Assembly: GCA_026645575.1 (NCBI GenBank)
Contig: JAPKMW010000005.1
Coordinates: forward strand, 175,373 to 239,372
From: Caldilineaceae bacterium
GTDB lineage: Bacteria; Chloroflexota; Anaerolineae; Caldilineales; Caldilineaceae
Reading direction: 5' to 3'
Length of the DNA stretch: 64,000 nt
Shown: positions 36,533-44,011 of the stretch, piece by piece
Position numbering within the stretch: the stretch's first letter is position 1
Layout: each line of letters begins with the position of its first letter
The notes under the pieces: generated by a model
What the model was told of the DNA's origin: nothing
Seen by the model: only the letters and a program-made list of their open reading frames with translations
The model's database searches: none
Translations under genes and position numbers: made by a program

Positions 36533-37411
36533 CTAGACTCCTTTCTTGGCAACAGGCAAAAGAATTTCGGTGTGATTGAGGGCATAGTCCGGGTTGACGC
36601 GGGTGGTACGATAGATCTCCACCGCCGGCAACCCGATCAAGGTATAATCGGGACGATTTTGCATGTAGGCAAAGATGGCAGCATAGGCCGCAACCATAGC
36701 CGCTCCATAAGGGCCAACATAAGTGATCGCCGCATAGTCACCAGTCGGCACCTGTTGGCAGCCGATGCCGCCTGTCGGGGCAAACGGTTCATCGACTTGA
36801 AGACAGGCGTCAAAACGCACTTTATTGGTGGGCGTAATATTTGGATCATCATGGCCGATGCCCAACAACAAATTGTCACCGGTATAGCGTCCAGTCGCGA
36901 TAGCCCAGGTGGTAAGTCTATCAAACGCGCCGGTGTCCGCTTCGGTATAGGCGCCCAAGTGGCGGATAAAGGCAACGTTGATCGGCTCCAACCGTTGGAT
37001 ACGCACTTTGGAAAGGGCCGGCTGGGTGGTGGCGCTGTTGCGCGTCGGCAATTGTGCGGTGGCTTCCCGCTGGGTTCGGTTGGCATGATGAGCGCGCTTG
37101 TACGCCTTGGGTGGCACGCCAAACTGGCGGCGAAAGGCGCGTGTGAAGCTCTCATGTGAATGGTAGCCCAGGCCAAAGGCCACCTCGATCACCGGCGCAT
37201 CATGTAATTTCAGGCGAAAGGCTGCCTGCTCCAACCGTAACCGCTGCACATAGTGCTTGACCGTCTCCCCGACTGTTGCCCGAAAAAGCCGGTGAAAATG
37301 ATAGGGCGACAGATTCGCCAACGCGGCCAGCGTGCCCAACGCCAAATCTTCTTCCAAATGCGCCTGGATATGTACCAGGATAGGTAAGAGCCGTTCCGTG
37401 TGGTTATTCAT
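36533..37411 (-). CDS. AraC-family regulator with GyrI-like ligand-binding domain
   Basis: A 292-residue activator. The N-terminal helix-turn-helix pair (LGTLAALANLSPYHFHRLFRATVGETVKHYVQRLRLEQAA, then AFGLGYHSHESFTRAFRRQFG) is a classic AraC domain. The C-terminal 150 residues (VRIQRLEPINVAFIRHLGAYTE to YRTTRVNPDYALNHTEILLPV) form a GyrI/Rob-like domain that binds small, often cationic, ligands. A TATACT box ends only six bases before ATG 37411 and no ribosome site is seen, so the mRNA may be leaderless. It controls at least its SRPBCC partner, by inference. Confidence 0.9.
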   Translation of the reverse strand: MNNHTERLLPILVHIQAHLEEDLALGTLAALANLSPYHFHRLFRATVGETVKHYVQRLRLEQAAFRLKLHDAPVIEVAFGLGYHSHESFTRAFRRQFGVPPKAYKRAHHANRTQREATAQLPTRNSATTQPALSKVRIQRLEPINVAFIRHLGAYTEADTGAFDRLTTWAIATGRYTGDNLLLGIGHDDPNITPTNKVRFDACLQVDEPFAPTGGIGCQQVPTGDYAAITYVGPYGAAMVAAYAAIFAYMQNRPDYTLIGLPAVEIYRTTRVNPDYALNHTEILLPVAKKGV

Positions 37412-37690
37412 GAGCGTAGTATAGCGCAGGTAGGGCGGAAATTCTTGACATTTCTTGCTATTTTGCTCAAGCCTATCTAGTTGATCAACTGTGCAGTAGA
37501 TCACACATAAGTGTCTTCTACTTGACAGCCAAGACGCCAGCGCCGGGGTATACTATGAGCAACAACCACTGTTAATCAGCTAGCACAACGATACAGCAAT
37601 CAGCAGCACAAACGTTTACTTGGCGCCAAACAACGTTTAACGTTTGATCAACGCTTTCTTAACGCTCGCTTGGTATAGTGAAATCAACAA

Positions 37691-37884
37691 AACAGCGAGA
37701 ACTTGGCCCACGTGACCGGTTCTGGCACAGCGATACTGAGAACCGCGGGGACACGGCCCACGTGACCTGTCCTGGCAACGAGAACCAAAAACAGCGGGGG
37801 TATGGCCCAAGCGACCTACCCTGGCACAGAAATGAAACAGCGGGGGTATGGCCCAAGTGACCTGCCCTGGCAACCGAACCACCC
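37691..37884. repeat. Four degenerate direct repeats of 46-50 bp
   Basis: Units start at about 37691, 37741, 37790 and 37836. Each contains AACAGCGGGGG then a core like TATGGCCCAAGTGACCTGCC and a variable tail. The last two are nearly identical in the core and the first two more diverged. No long open frame in this stretch looks like a real protein. The 780-base gap between the AraC and PadR regulators also holds the hairpin at 37955 and a promoter. Confidence 0.8.
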
Positions 37885-37954
37885 ACGGAGGGCTTGTCTT
37901 GCCGACAGGCCCTTTCGTGATCTTAGTGTCCGTAAAAATATAACTTGGGATAAC

Positions 37955-38013
37955 GCTCACCGCGAGTCCGTGACTCGCAACTGGCTGGGGCGAGTCACGG
38001 ACTCGCGGTGAGC
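37955..38013. repeat. GCGAGTCCGTGACTCGC-core hairpin, family 1 copy B
   Basis: Perfect 24-base arms (37955-37978, 37990-38013) with loop AACTGGCTGGG. The core matches copies A and C, while the outer stem reads GCTCACC here and GGTGAGC in the other arm. The right flank (GCAACTTCTGTTTTTATGAAC) is similar to that of copy A, so the element extends beyond the stem. It lies between divergent genes and so cannot be an ordinary terminator for either. Confidence 0.9.
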
Positions 38014-38116
38014 AGCAACTTCTGTTTTTATGAACTCCTAGCATATCTCCCCGTCGGCCTCGCCAACACCCACCAATCCTGTCAGCCGAAAGCAAATTTT
38101 GTTATGATTTGGGGGA

Positions 38117-38163
38117 TTGACAAACTGGGTAAAACTCATTATACTGAATACTAACTATAGTTA
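38117..38163 (+). promoter_or_regulatory. Strong promoter and 12-bp palindromic operator of the PadR cluster
   Basis: TTGACA (38117-38122) and TATACT (38140-38145) are exactly 17 bases apart, the best promoter in the window. The perfect palindrome TAACTATAGTTA (38152-38163) covers the expected transcription start, an ideal operator for the PadR-family repressor encoded 27 bases downstream. Confidence 0.7.
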
Positions 38164-38189
38164 TTACAAACTGTTATTTTAATTTGCTT

Positions 38190-38732
38190 ATGAGTCTCAA
38201 ACACGTTTTACTCGCCTTATTGGCGGAAGCGCCAAGTCATGGCTACGAATTAAAGAAACGGTACGATGACGCCTTAGGGGCGCTCTGGCCGGTGCAGCAG
38301 GCGCAGATCTACAACAATCTACGCTTGCTGGAGAAGGCCGGCGAAATCGTCCTGGAGACGCGCGTCGAGCAGGAGAATCTGCCCGACCAGAAATTATACA
38401 ACGTGACGCCCACCGGCGCTACCGAACTGGCCGAATGGCTTGATGCTCCCGTACCCAGCAGCCGCCAGTTGAAAGATGATCTTTATCTGAAGGTCTCAAC
38501 ATTGGCGAATGTTCTGCGGCGCACCGACCAACTGGGTGAGCTGCTCTGGCGTCAACGAACGGTCTACTTGCAACACTTACGCGAGTTGGAATTTGCGTTG
38601 AGTGAGGCCGAACGGCGTGGTGATGCGGTAATGGCCAGTCTGCTCGATGGCGCCATCTTACACGCCGAAGCGGACCTGACCTGGCTCGACCGGATTGAGG
38701 AACGTTTACTCAAAACGGGAGGGCAGCCATGA
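38190..38732 (+). CDS. PadR-family transcriptional regulator
   Basis: A 180-residue repressor. The winged helix occupies residues 1-85 (SLKHVLLALLAEAPSHGYELKKRYDDALGALW, QAQIYNNLRLLEKAGEIV), and the C-terminal helical dimerisation domain is the Vir_act_alpha_C type. Start ATG 38190 is preferred to the TTG two codons earlier. Its stop overlaps the FtsX-type permease start (ATGA). PadR proteins commonly sit in front of ABC efflux genes and repress them until a drug or phenolic compound binds. Confidence 0.92.
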   Translation: MSLKHVLLALLAEAPSHGYELKKRYDDALGALWPVQQAQIYNNLRLLEKAGEIVLETRVEQENLPDQKLYNVTPTGATELAEWLDAPVPSSRQLKDDLYLKVSTLANVLRRTDQLGELLWRQRTVYLQHLRELEFALSEAERRGDAVMASLLDGAILHAEADLTWLDRIEERLLKTGGQP

Positions 38733-40063
38733 GCGGAGTACGACGGATCGGTCGGCTGGCGCCGGCGTATCTGCGCACTGTCGCCCGGCGCGAATGGCAG
38801 TTGGCCGTGCTGGCCGTGATTGGGCTGGCGCCGGGGGTGGCGGCGTTGCTGGCTTGGCTCAATTTGGCAGTGGCCTTGTCTGCAACCACGGACCGCACAC
38901 CGTTGGCAGGGTGGCTCTTGCCGGGATGGCTCTTTCAGTGGTTGGGGGCCGCCGGCGTTTTGACCGGCGCCGGCTTGGTCACGCTCTTGATCGGCTGTTT
39001 GGGGCTGACCAATGCCTATCTCGCCAGCATTGAACGGCGCACACCCGAACTAACGCTCCTGCGGAATCTGGGGCTACGTCGCCGTGATTTATGGCTGCTC
39101 TTAACGTGTGAAGCGTTGGCGGCGGGCCTCTTGGGTAGCGGTGTGGGCATGGGGTTGGGCTTGGCGCTCAGTTGGCTCAGTTGGCCCTCTGCCGCCGCTT
39201 ATTTTGACCTGACGCCCACCTATACGCTGGCGCCCAGTGCTGTTATGACGGCGTTCTGGGCTGGGCTGGGGGCTACCTTGCTCTTTATGCACACGGCGGT
39301 TCGGCTGGCTGGCTTTGAGGCCGGTAATCACTTACGCCCTGTGCATGCCGTGGGTGCAGCAGAAGAGCGACGTGACGAAAAGAGTTCCCTGTTAGGCGCC
39401 TTGTACGCCGGTCTATTAACCTGGCTGGTCGGTTTTGCGGTCTTACCAGCATCGGCGGCGCTAGTATTAGGCGGCGTCGCGGAACTCTTCGCCCTCGTAT
39501 TGACGGGCGGCGGTTGGCTGCTCACCCGGCTCTACCAACGGTTGCCCCGGTCGGCGGCGCAACCACTCTGGTCGCTGGCAATTCAAGGGTTGGCGCGTCA
39601 CCCCAACCAAACCGCCGGCATGACTCTTGCCCTGACCACCGGCGCTTACGCCGTGGGGATGGCGGGGCTGAGTTGGTTGGCCTCTGCCGGGCAGGTGCGT
39701 TTTCCTTTTTGGGTGGCGCTGCTGGTGTTGATCGCCGGGGCGACATTGGTTTTCACGGTAGCAGCGTTGGCGACTTGGGAGCGGCGCAAAAGCTTTGGTA
39801 TGTTACAAGCGTTGGGCGCTCATCGCCGCCACTGTTGGCGGTTGGTCCTGTTGGAATATGGCATTGTCGCTTTGGGTGGCGGCGCGCTAGGTGCATTCAT
39901 GGCCTTTAGTACCTGGCTGATCGCCGGCCAACCGGGCAATGGCTGGGCCGTCACTGGCTTGCTTCTGGTCGATCTGATCGGGGCGCTAGGATCGGCTTGG
40001 GTGGGCGCGACGCCGGTGTTGTGGATGGTGGCGCGGCAACCGGTGGGGCCAGCGGTGCGGTGA
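38729..40063 (+). CDS. FtsX-like ABC transporter permease
   Basis: A 444-residue membrane protein with about eight to ten helices. The first FtsX-type core has LGLTNAYLASIERRTPELTLLRNLGLRRRDL, and a second (ALATWERRKSFGMLQALGAHRRHCWRLVLLEY) repeats the coupling-helix pattern that contacts the ATPase. It starts inside the padR stop. The ATPase partner is probably the gene at 42551, about 2.5 kb away, which is unusual. MacB/LolCDE-type proteins move lipoproteins, lipids or peptides. Confidence 0.85.
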   Translation: MSGVRRIGRLAPAYLRTVARREWQLAVLAVIGLAPGVAALLAWLNLAVALSATTDRTPLAGWLLPGWLFQWLGAAGVLTGAGLVTLLIGCLGLTNAYLASIERRTPELTLLRNLGLRRRDLWLLLTCEALAAGLLGSGVGMGLGLALSWLSWPSAAAYFDLTPTYTLAPSAVMTAFWAGLGATLLFMHTAVRLAGFEAGNHLRPVHAVGAAEERRDEKSSLLGALYAGLLTWLVGFAVLPASAALVLGGVAELFALVLTGGGWLLTRLYQRLPRSAAQPLWSLAIQGLARHPNQTAGMTLALTTGAYAVGMAGLSWLASAGQVRFPFWVALLVLIAGATLVFTVAALATWERRKSFGMLQALGAHRRHCWRLVLLEYGIVALGGGALGAFMAFSTWLIAGQPGNGWAVTGLLLVDLIGALGSAWVGATPVLWMVARQPVGPAVR

Positions 40064-40137
40064 GGGAAGAGAGAAGACAGCGGGCAGAAGTCAGAGGTCA
40101 GCAGACAGAGCCGGTTGGGGTGTAGGGAGGTGTGACG

Positions 40138-40637
40138 ATGATTCGCTATTTGTATACGATGACGGCGGTGGGATTGGCGGTGTTTTATGGGGCGGTGGTG
40201 GTGACGGGGAATGCATTGTTGCGTTTGCTTGGCGGGGTGGAGATTGATTTGGCGACGCGACGGGGTTGGGGGTGGTGGTGGTGGCGGGGCCGCTTTGGTG
40301 GCTGCATTGGCGGGGGTTGCGCTGGCAACTTGACCAGGCGTTGACACCAGCGGTGCAGAAACAGTACCGCACCTATCTAGCCGTGGTGGCGGGGTTGGCG
40401 ATCTTTGCCGTGTTTGTTAGCGCCGGCGCCAGCGTAACCGCCTTGATGCGATTGGCTCTTGGCCTGTTGCCGGATGCCGATGCCGGTTGGGCGCAAGGGT
40501 TGCCCTGGCTGGTGGCGATGGTCGCGGCGACGGTGGTGTGGTGGCTGCATTGGCAACCGTTTATCAGCCAAGGCGGCGGCCCAACGGTTGGCCAACAACA
40601 AAGACATACCGTTGCCATGCGTGGGGCCAATGGCTAA
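40138..40637 (+). pseudogene. Frameshifted DUF5671-like membrane protein
   Basis: Two frames complement each other. From ATG 40138 (GGGAGG six bases upstream) the translation MIRYLYTMTAVGLAVFYGAVV to about LATRR is a DUF5671-type start, then turns into a Trp/Gly-rich nonsense tail ending at 40344. In the +2 shifted frame from about 40266, GPLWWLHWRGLRWQLDQAL and a second helical unit (QKQYRTYLAVVAGLAIFAVFV, WWLHWQPF) continue to 40637. A one- or two-base indel in the G-rich run near 40260-40275 explains this. It is either a real frameshift or a sequencing error. Confidence 0.7.
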
Positions 40638-40675
40638 GGCAAGAGGTCAATTTGATCGCAATCGTCACTAATATC

Positions 40676-40734
40676 ATCTTCCGGGAAGCTTGACGACGAC
40701 AAGCGGATCGACAGGGCCAAGCTTCGCGGAAGAT
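40676..40734. repeat. CTTCCGGGAAG-type hairpin, family 2 copy A
   Basis: ATCTTCCGGGAAGCTTG (40676-40692) pairs with 40718-40734 with one mismatch. The core is shared with the hairpins at 49458-49515 and 59494-59570. It lies inside the PadR-controlled cluster, between the DUF5671-like and DUF1990 genes, and may attenuate transcription there. Confidence 0.75.
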
Positions 40735-40775
40735 AGCCCGGTCAGCCATCGGCGTACTTGGCAAATGGAGCAACC

Positions 40776-41405
40776 ATGAACGAAATGTCTGCCCAACCTG
40801 ATCTGTATCATAGCGGTATGCGTCAATTCTACCTGATGCGGCCAACCACGGTGGCGATTACGCACTTCTTGCAGGAGCAAGCGGCGCAACCTTTCTCCTA
40901 TCCTGCCGTTGGTGCGACCCAAACAACACCGCCTGCCGGTTATGTCGTTGACCACAATCGTGTTCAACTGGGCCGCGGTGCGACCTGCTATCACCAAGCT
41001 TGCGCCGCGCTACAACGCTGGGAGATGTTCAACCTGGGCTGGTTACAGCTCTGTTGGCCGACAACCCCGGTGGCGACCGGCGCGACGGTGGGGGTGCTGG
41101 CCCAAGTCTTCGGCATTCACATTCTCAACGCCTGCCGCATTGTCTATACCATTGACGAAACAACTGCCGATTACACCCGCTTTGGCTTTGCCTATGGCAC
41201 GCTGCCCGGTCACATCGAACAGGGGGAAGAACGTTTTCTGATCGAGTGGCGGCACGCCGATGACAGCGTTTGGTATGACATTCTGGCTTTCTCCCAGCCG
41301 CGCCATTGGTTGGTGCAGATGGGTTATCCCGTGGCAAGACTCTGGCAAAAGCGCTTTGGCCGCGACTCCAAAGCGGCAATAGGGAGGGCAGTCAATGGAC
41401 AGTAA
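40776..41405 (+). CDS. DUF1990 (UPF0548) family protein
   Basis: A 209-residue protein. The middle (NRVQLGRGATCYHQACAALQRWEMFNLGWLQLC) and later YTIDETTADYTRFGFAYGTLPGHIEQGEERFLIEW segments are diagnostic of DUF1990, a family with no assigned activity. Start ATG 40776 has GGAG five bases upstream. Its stop overlaps the following YndJ gene by 11 bases. In some Gram-positive bacteria I recall DUF1990 fused to YndJ; the adjacency here supports a shared function. Confidence 0.85.
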   Translation: MNEMSAQPDLYHSGMRQFYLMRPTTVAITHFLQEQAAQPFSYPAVGATQTTPPAGYVVDHNRVQLGRGATCYHQACAALQRWEMFNLGWLQLCWPTTPVATGATVGVLAQVFGIHILNACRIVYTIDETTADYTRFGFAYGTLPGHIEQGEERFLIEWRHADDSVWYDILAFSQPRHWLVQMGYPVARLWQKRFGRDSKAAIGRAVNGQ

Positions 41406-42441
41406 CCGATTTTCACGCCGTTACTCTTTGTTCAGCACCGGCGCTGGGTGCTTGGTTTGGCTGCTCTATCTGCTGCTCGACCGGACGCAGGGCTGGAATT
41501 ATGTGACTACCGTTGAGCGGTTGTTGCTGCTTGCGGTCTTGGTCTTTACACCCTTGGCACTGACCTTGATTGTGCATTGGTGCGGGGCTGATGTTGTCAG
41601 CGCTTCCTGCTGGTGGGCGTGCCGTGTGCAGCCCGTAGCTGCCCTCCTGGTCGCCTTTGCGTTCTTGCAACCAGCCGGCTTGGGGGCTGCCCTGTCAAGT
41701 GTCCCCTGGCTGTTTTGCACGGTGCTCATTGCCGTGGCCGGCGTGACTGGGTGGCGAACAACCGCCGGACGACCATCCGTTCATGAACTTGTGCTGCGCT
41801 GTGGAATGCTTTACCTACCGGTTGGCGCGGGCTGGTTACTGTTGAGCCGCTTCGGCGCGCGACCATTGGACTTTCCCGCTGTCATTGTGCTGCTGACCGG
41901 TGTCCATTTTCACTATACCGGCTTTGCCGTCCCGGTGATCACAGCCATGACGGGGCGTTTTCTGGCGCAGAATGGACTGACCGTCCGCGTCTATCCCTGG
42001 GTGGCCGGGGCGATTGTGGCTGCCATGCCATTGATTGCTGCCGGCATTACCTTATCGCCTTGGCTTGAAGTGGTCGGTGTTTTGTTGCTCTTTACGGCCA
42101 TTGTCGGCCTGGCCGGCGTCATTGGCTTTGTGGTGCTGCCGCAGTTGACTTCACCCCTTGCGCGCACGTTACTGGCGGTGGCGGCGCTGGCAATGGTGGC
42201 AGCCATTACACCGGCGTTACTCTATGGTCTTGGTGAATTTATCGGGCAGAGCTTTATTACGATTCCACGCATGGTGCAGATTCATGGCTTGACCAATGCC
42301 TTTGGGTTTGTCGCTTGTGGCCTCATCGGCTGGTTGGTTGCGGAACATACAGCCACTGATCAACTCGTTCAACGAAGCGTGGCGAAAATTCCCCATCTTA
42401 TGAAGATTCGGAATTTCATTCGGAAAACTGCCTTGGGCTAA
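41395..42441 (+). CDS. YndJ-like membrane protein
   Basis: A 348-residue integral membrane protein with about ten predicted helices, preserving YndJ landmarks such as VLLTGVHFHYTGFAVPVITAMTGR and the C-terminal RMVQIHGLTNAFGFVACGLIGW. The histidines in HFHYTGF and QIHGLTNAFGF may be functional, as they are the most conserved part. The role of YndJ is unknown. It overlaps the DUF1990 gene and is followed by a 16-bp hairpin and an ABC ATPase gene on the same strand. Confidence 0.82.
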   Translation: MDSNRFSRRYSLFSTGAGCLVWLLYLLLDRTQGWNYVTTVERLLLLAVLVFTPLALTLIVHWCGADVVSASCWWACRVQPVAALLVAFAFLQPAGLGAALSSVPWLFCTVLIAVAGVTGWRTTAGRPSVHELVLRCGMLYLPVGAGWLLLSRFGARPLDFPAVIVLLTGVHFHYTGFAVPVITAMTGRFLAQNGLTVRVYPWVAGAIVAAMPLIAAGITLSPWLEVVGVLLLFTAIVGLAGVIGFVVLPQLTSPLARTLLAVAALAMVAAITPALLYGLGEFIGQSFITIPRMVQIHGLTNAFGFVACGLIGWLVAEHTATDQLVQRSVAKIPHLMKIRNFIRKTALG

Positions 42442-42449
42442 AGCCACAA

Positions 42450-42503
42450 GGCTACAGCGCAACGCCCCCTAAAGCGGGCTTTAGCCTGCGTTGCGCTGTA
42501 GCC
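42450..42503. repeat. 16-bp perfect hairpin between the YndJ and ATPase genes
   Basis: GGCTACAGCGCAACGC (42450-42465) is exactly complementary to 42488-42503. An inner stem pairs CTAAAGC (42469-42475) with 42478-42484. It starts nine bases after the YndJ stop, inside the operon, and could reduce or modulate ATPase expression. Confidence 0.75.
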
Positions 42504-42550
42504 CTGTCCATTTATGGCGGGGCGGTCTCATTCGTACAACTGGAGGCATG

Positions 42551-43288
42551 ATGAATAAGCAAGTTGCGTTAGCACAGATCACCAATGGGGCGAAACGGCA
42601 CCCGGCCAGCGGCGGCGCTGTGCAGGCGTTACAAGGCGTGAGCCTGACCATCCATACCGGCGAGTTGGTGGCGCTGGTGGGGCCGACGGGGAGTGGGAAA
42701 ACCTCGTTGCTCATGCTGCTGGCCGGATTAGAAGCGCCGGATGACGGGACCGTAACGCTGTTGGGCCAATCATTGCATGACCTCAGCAGCGACGGGGTAA
42801 CAGACTTGCGCAGCCAAGCGGTCGGCTTTATCTACCAGAATTACAACCTCTTTCCTGGTTTCACGGTGCGCGAAAATATCGGCTTGCCGTTGCGGCTGAT
42901 GTTGCGCCCGCCCTTTGACGCTGACCAGCGCGCCGATGAATTGCTGGCCGCTTTCAGTTTGACAGCGTTGGCCCAGCGTTACCCTAATGAACTCTCCAGT
43001 GGTCAGCAACAGTTGGTGGCCGTGGCGCGCGCGTTGGCCGCCAAACCACCGCTCATCCTGGCCGATGAACCAACCGCTAATCTTGATAGCAACGCTGCAC
43101 GCCAGATCGTTGCCCGTCTGCGCGCATTGGCCGATAGCGGGGAGCATGGCGTGCTGCTGGCCACCCATGATCTGCGCACCGCCAGTCAAGCCGACCGCGT
43201 GTTGACGTTGCGCGACGGGCAAATTGTCAAAGAAACGGTCTTGCAACCGGGGCGATCAAGTCGCGAGGTGTTAGCCGAGTTGGCGTGA
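42551..43288 (+). CDS. ABC transporter ATP-binding protein (LolD/MacB-like)
   Basis: A 245-residue ATPase with Walker A GPTGSGKTS, Q-loop FIYQNYNLFPGFTV, signature LSSGQQQLVAVARAL, Walker B LILADEPTANLD and switch LLATHDLR. GGAGG precedes the ATG pair at 42548/42551. This subtype pairs with FtsX-like permeases, so the permease at 38729 is the likely partner although four genes or fragments lie between. Its stop codon abuts the stop of the convergent TSUP gene with no gap. Confidence 0.92.
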   Translation: MNKQVALAQITNGAKRHPASGGAVQALQGVSLTIHTGELVALVGPTGSGKTSLLMLLAGLEAPDDGTVTLLGQSLHDLSSDGVTDLRSQAVGFIYQNYNLFPGFTVRENIGLPLRLMLRPPFDADQRADELLAAFSLTALAQRYPNELSSGQQQLVAVARALAAKPPLILADEPTANLDSNAARQIVARLRALADSGEHGVLLATHDLRTASQADRVLTLRDGQIVKETVLQPGRSSREVLAELA

Positions 43289-44008
43289 TTACACCAACAA
43301 GACAAGCCCCAGCATGAGTAAGGCGCTGTACAATAGCCGGCCAAAAACCACCGCATCGATCCGGTCACTGAAACGGCTGCCCAGCCAAAAGGCAACGACC
43401 ATCACCGGCCAGGCGAGCAGGTAAAGCGATAGCACCTGGTCCGTCCAAAAGCCGGCCGCCGCATGACCGATCAGAATCAAGAGGCTGACCGGTAGAAAGA
43501 AGCTCTGTACGGTGACGCGGAATTGGGCCGGCGACCACTGGCGAACAGCGCCATAGATCAGCACCGGCGGACTAGCCATATTATAGGCGCCCCCCAACAG
43601 ACCAGCAAGCAAGCCAAAGAGATAGGCCCACCCGCTCCCTTGTAACAAGCGGAGTTTGGGTTGGGTCAACTGGTAGAGGCCCACCAGGATCAACAGCACG
43701 CCGAGCGCCGTTGTCACCCAGGCCACCGGCAGTGCTTTTAGTCCCCATACGCCCAGCGGAACGCCAATCAACGCCGCCATAATCAGGCGCCAAGTGGCCG
43801 CCAGATCGATCTGCTGCCAATTGCGTAAGAGCATCAAGAGGGTGACGGTGGCCGCCAACAGGCTGACCAGCGGCGTTGCCGTCTGCACCCCTAGCACAAG
43901 CGTCAAAAGGGGAATCGCCAACAGCGATTCGCCAAAGCCGAGCGTAGCTTTGACCAAGGCGGCGCCAAAGAGAATCAGCAGCGTTACAAGTAACCAGAAG
44001 GTTGTCAT
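43289..44008 (-). CDS. TSUP (TauE/SafE) family anion permease
   Basis: A 239-residue membrane protein with about eight helices. The family landmarks are near the start (LFGAALVKATLGFGESLLAIPLL) and in the second half (LFGLLAGLLGGAYNMASPPVLIYGAVRQW), the two inverted halves of the TauE/SafE fold. Members export sulfite, sulfoacetate or other small anions. It is the last gene of the P450-Gfo/Idh-TSUP operon, three bases after the Gfo/Idh stop. Confidence 0.88.
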   Translation of the reverse strand: MTTFWLLVTLLILFGAALVKATLGFGESLLAIPLLTLVLGVQTATPLVSLLAATVTLLMLLRNWQQIDLAATWRLIMAALIGVPLGVWGLKALPVAWVTTALGVLLILVGLYQLTQPKLRLLQGSGWAYLFGLLAGLLGGAYNMASPPVLIYGAVRQWSPAQFRVTVQSFFLPVSLLILIGHAAAGFWTDQVLSLYLLAWPVMVVAFWLGSRFSDRIDAVVFGRLLYSALLMLGLVLLV

Positions 44009-44011
44009 CGG

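Noticed and set aside
37522..37554. TTGACA and TATACT near 37.5 kb as a promoter
   Set aside because: The spacing is 21 bases, too long, and no gene follows within about 600 bases.
37637..38095. Minus-strand open frame of 152 codons
   Set aside because: It crosses the degenerate repeats and a palindrome, and its translation merely repeats Cys/Gly/Pro-rich text. No homology or ribosome site supports it.
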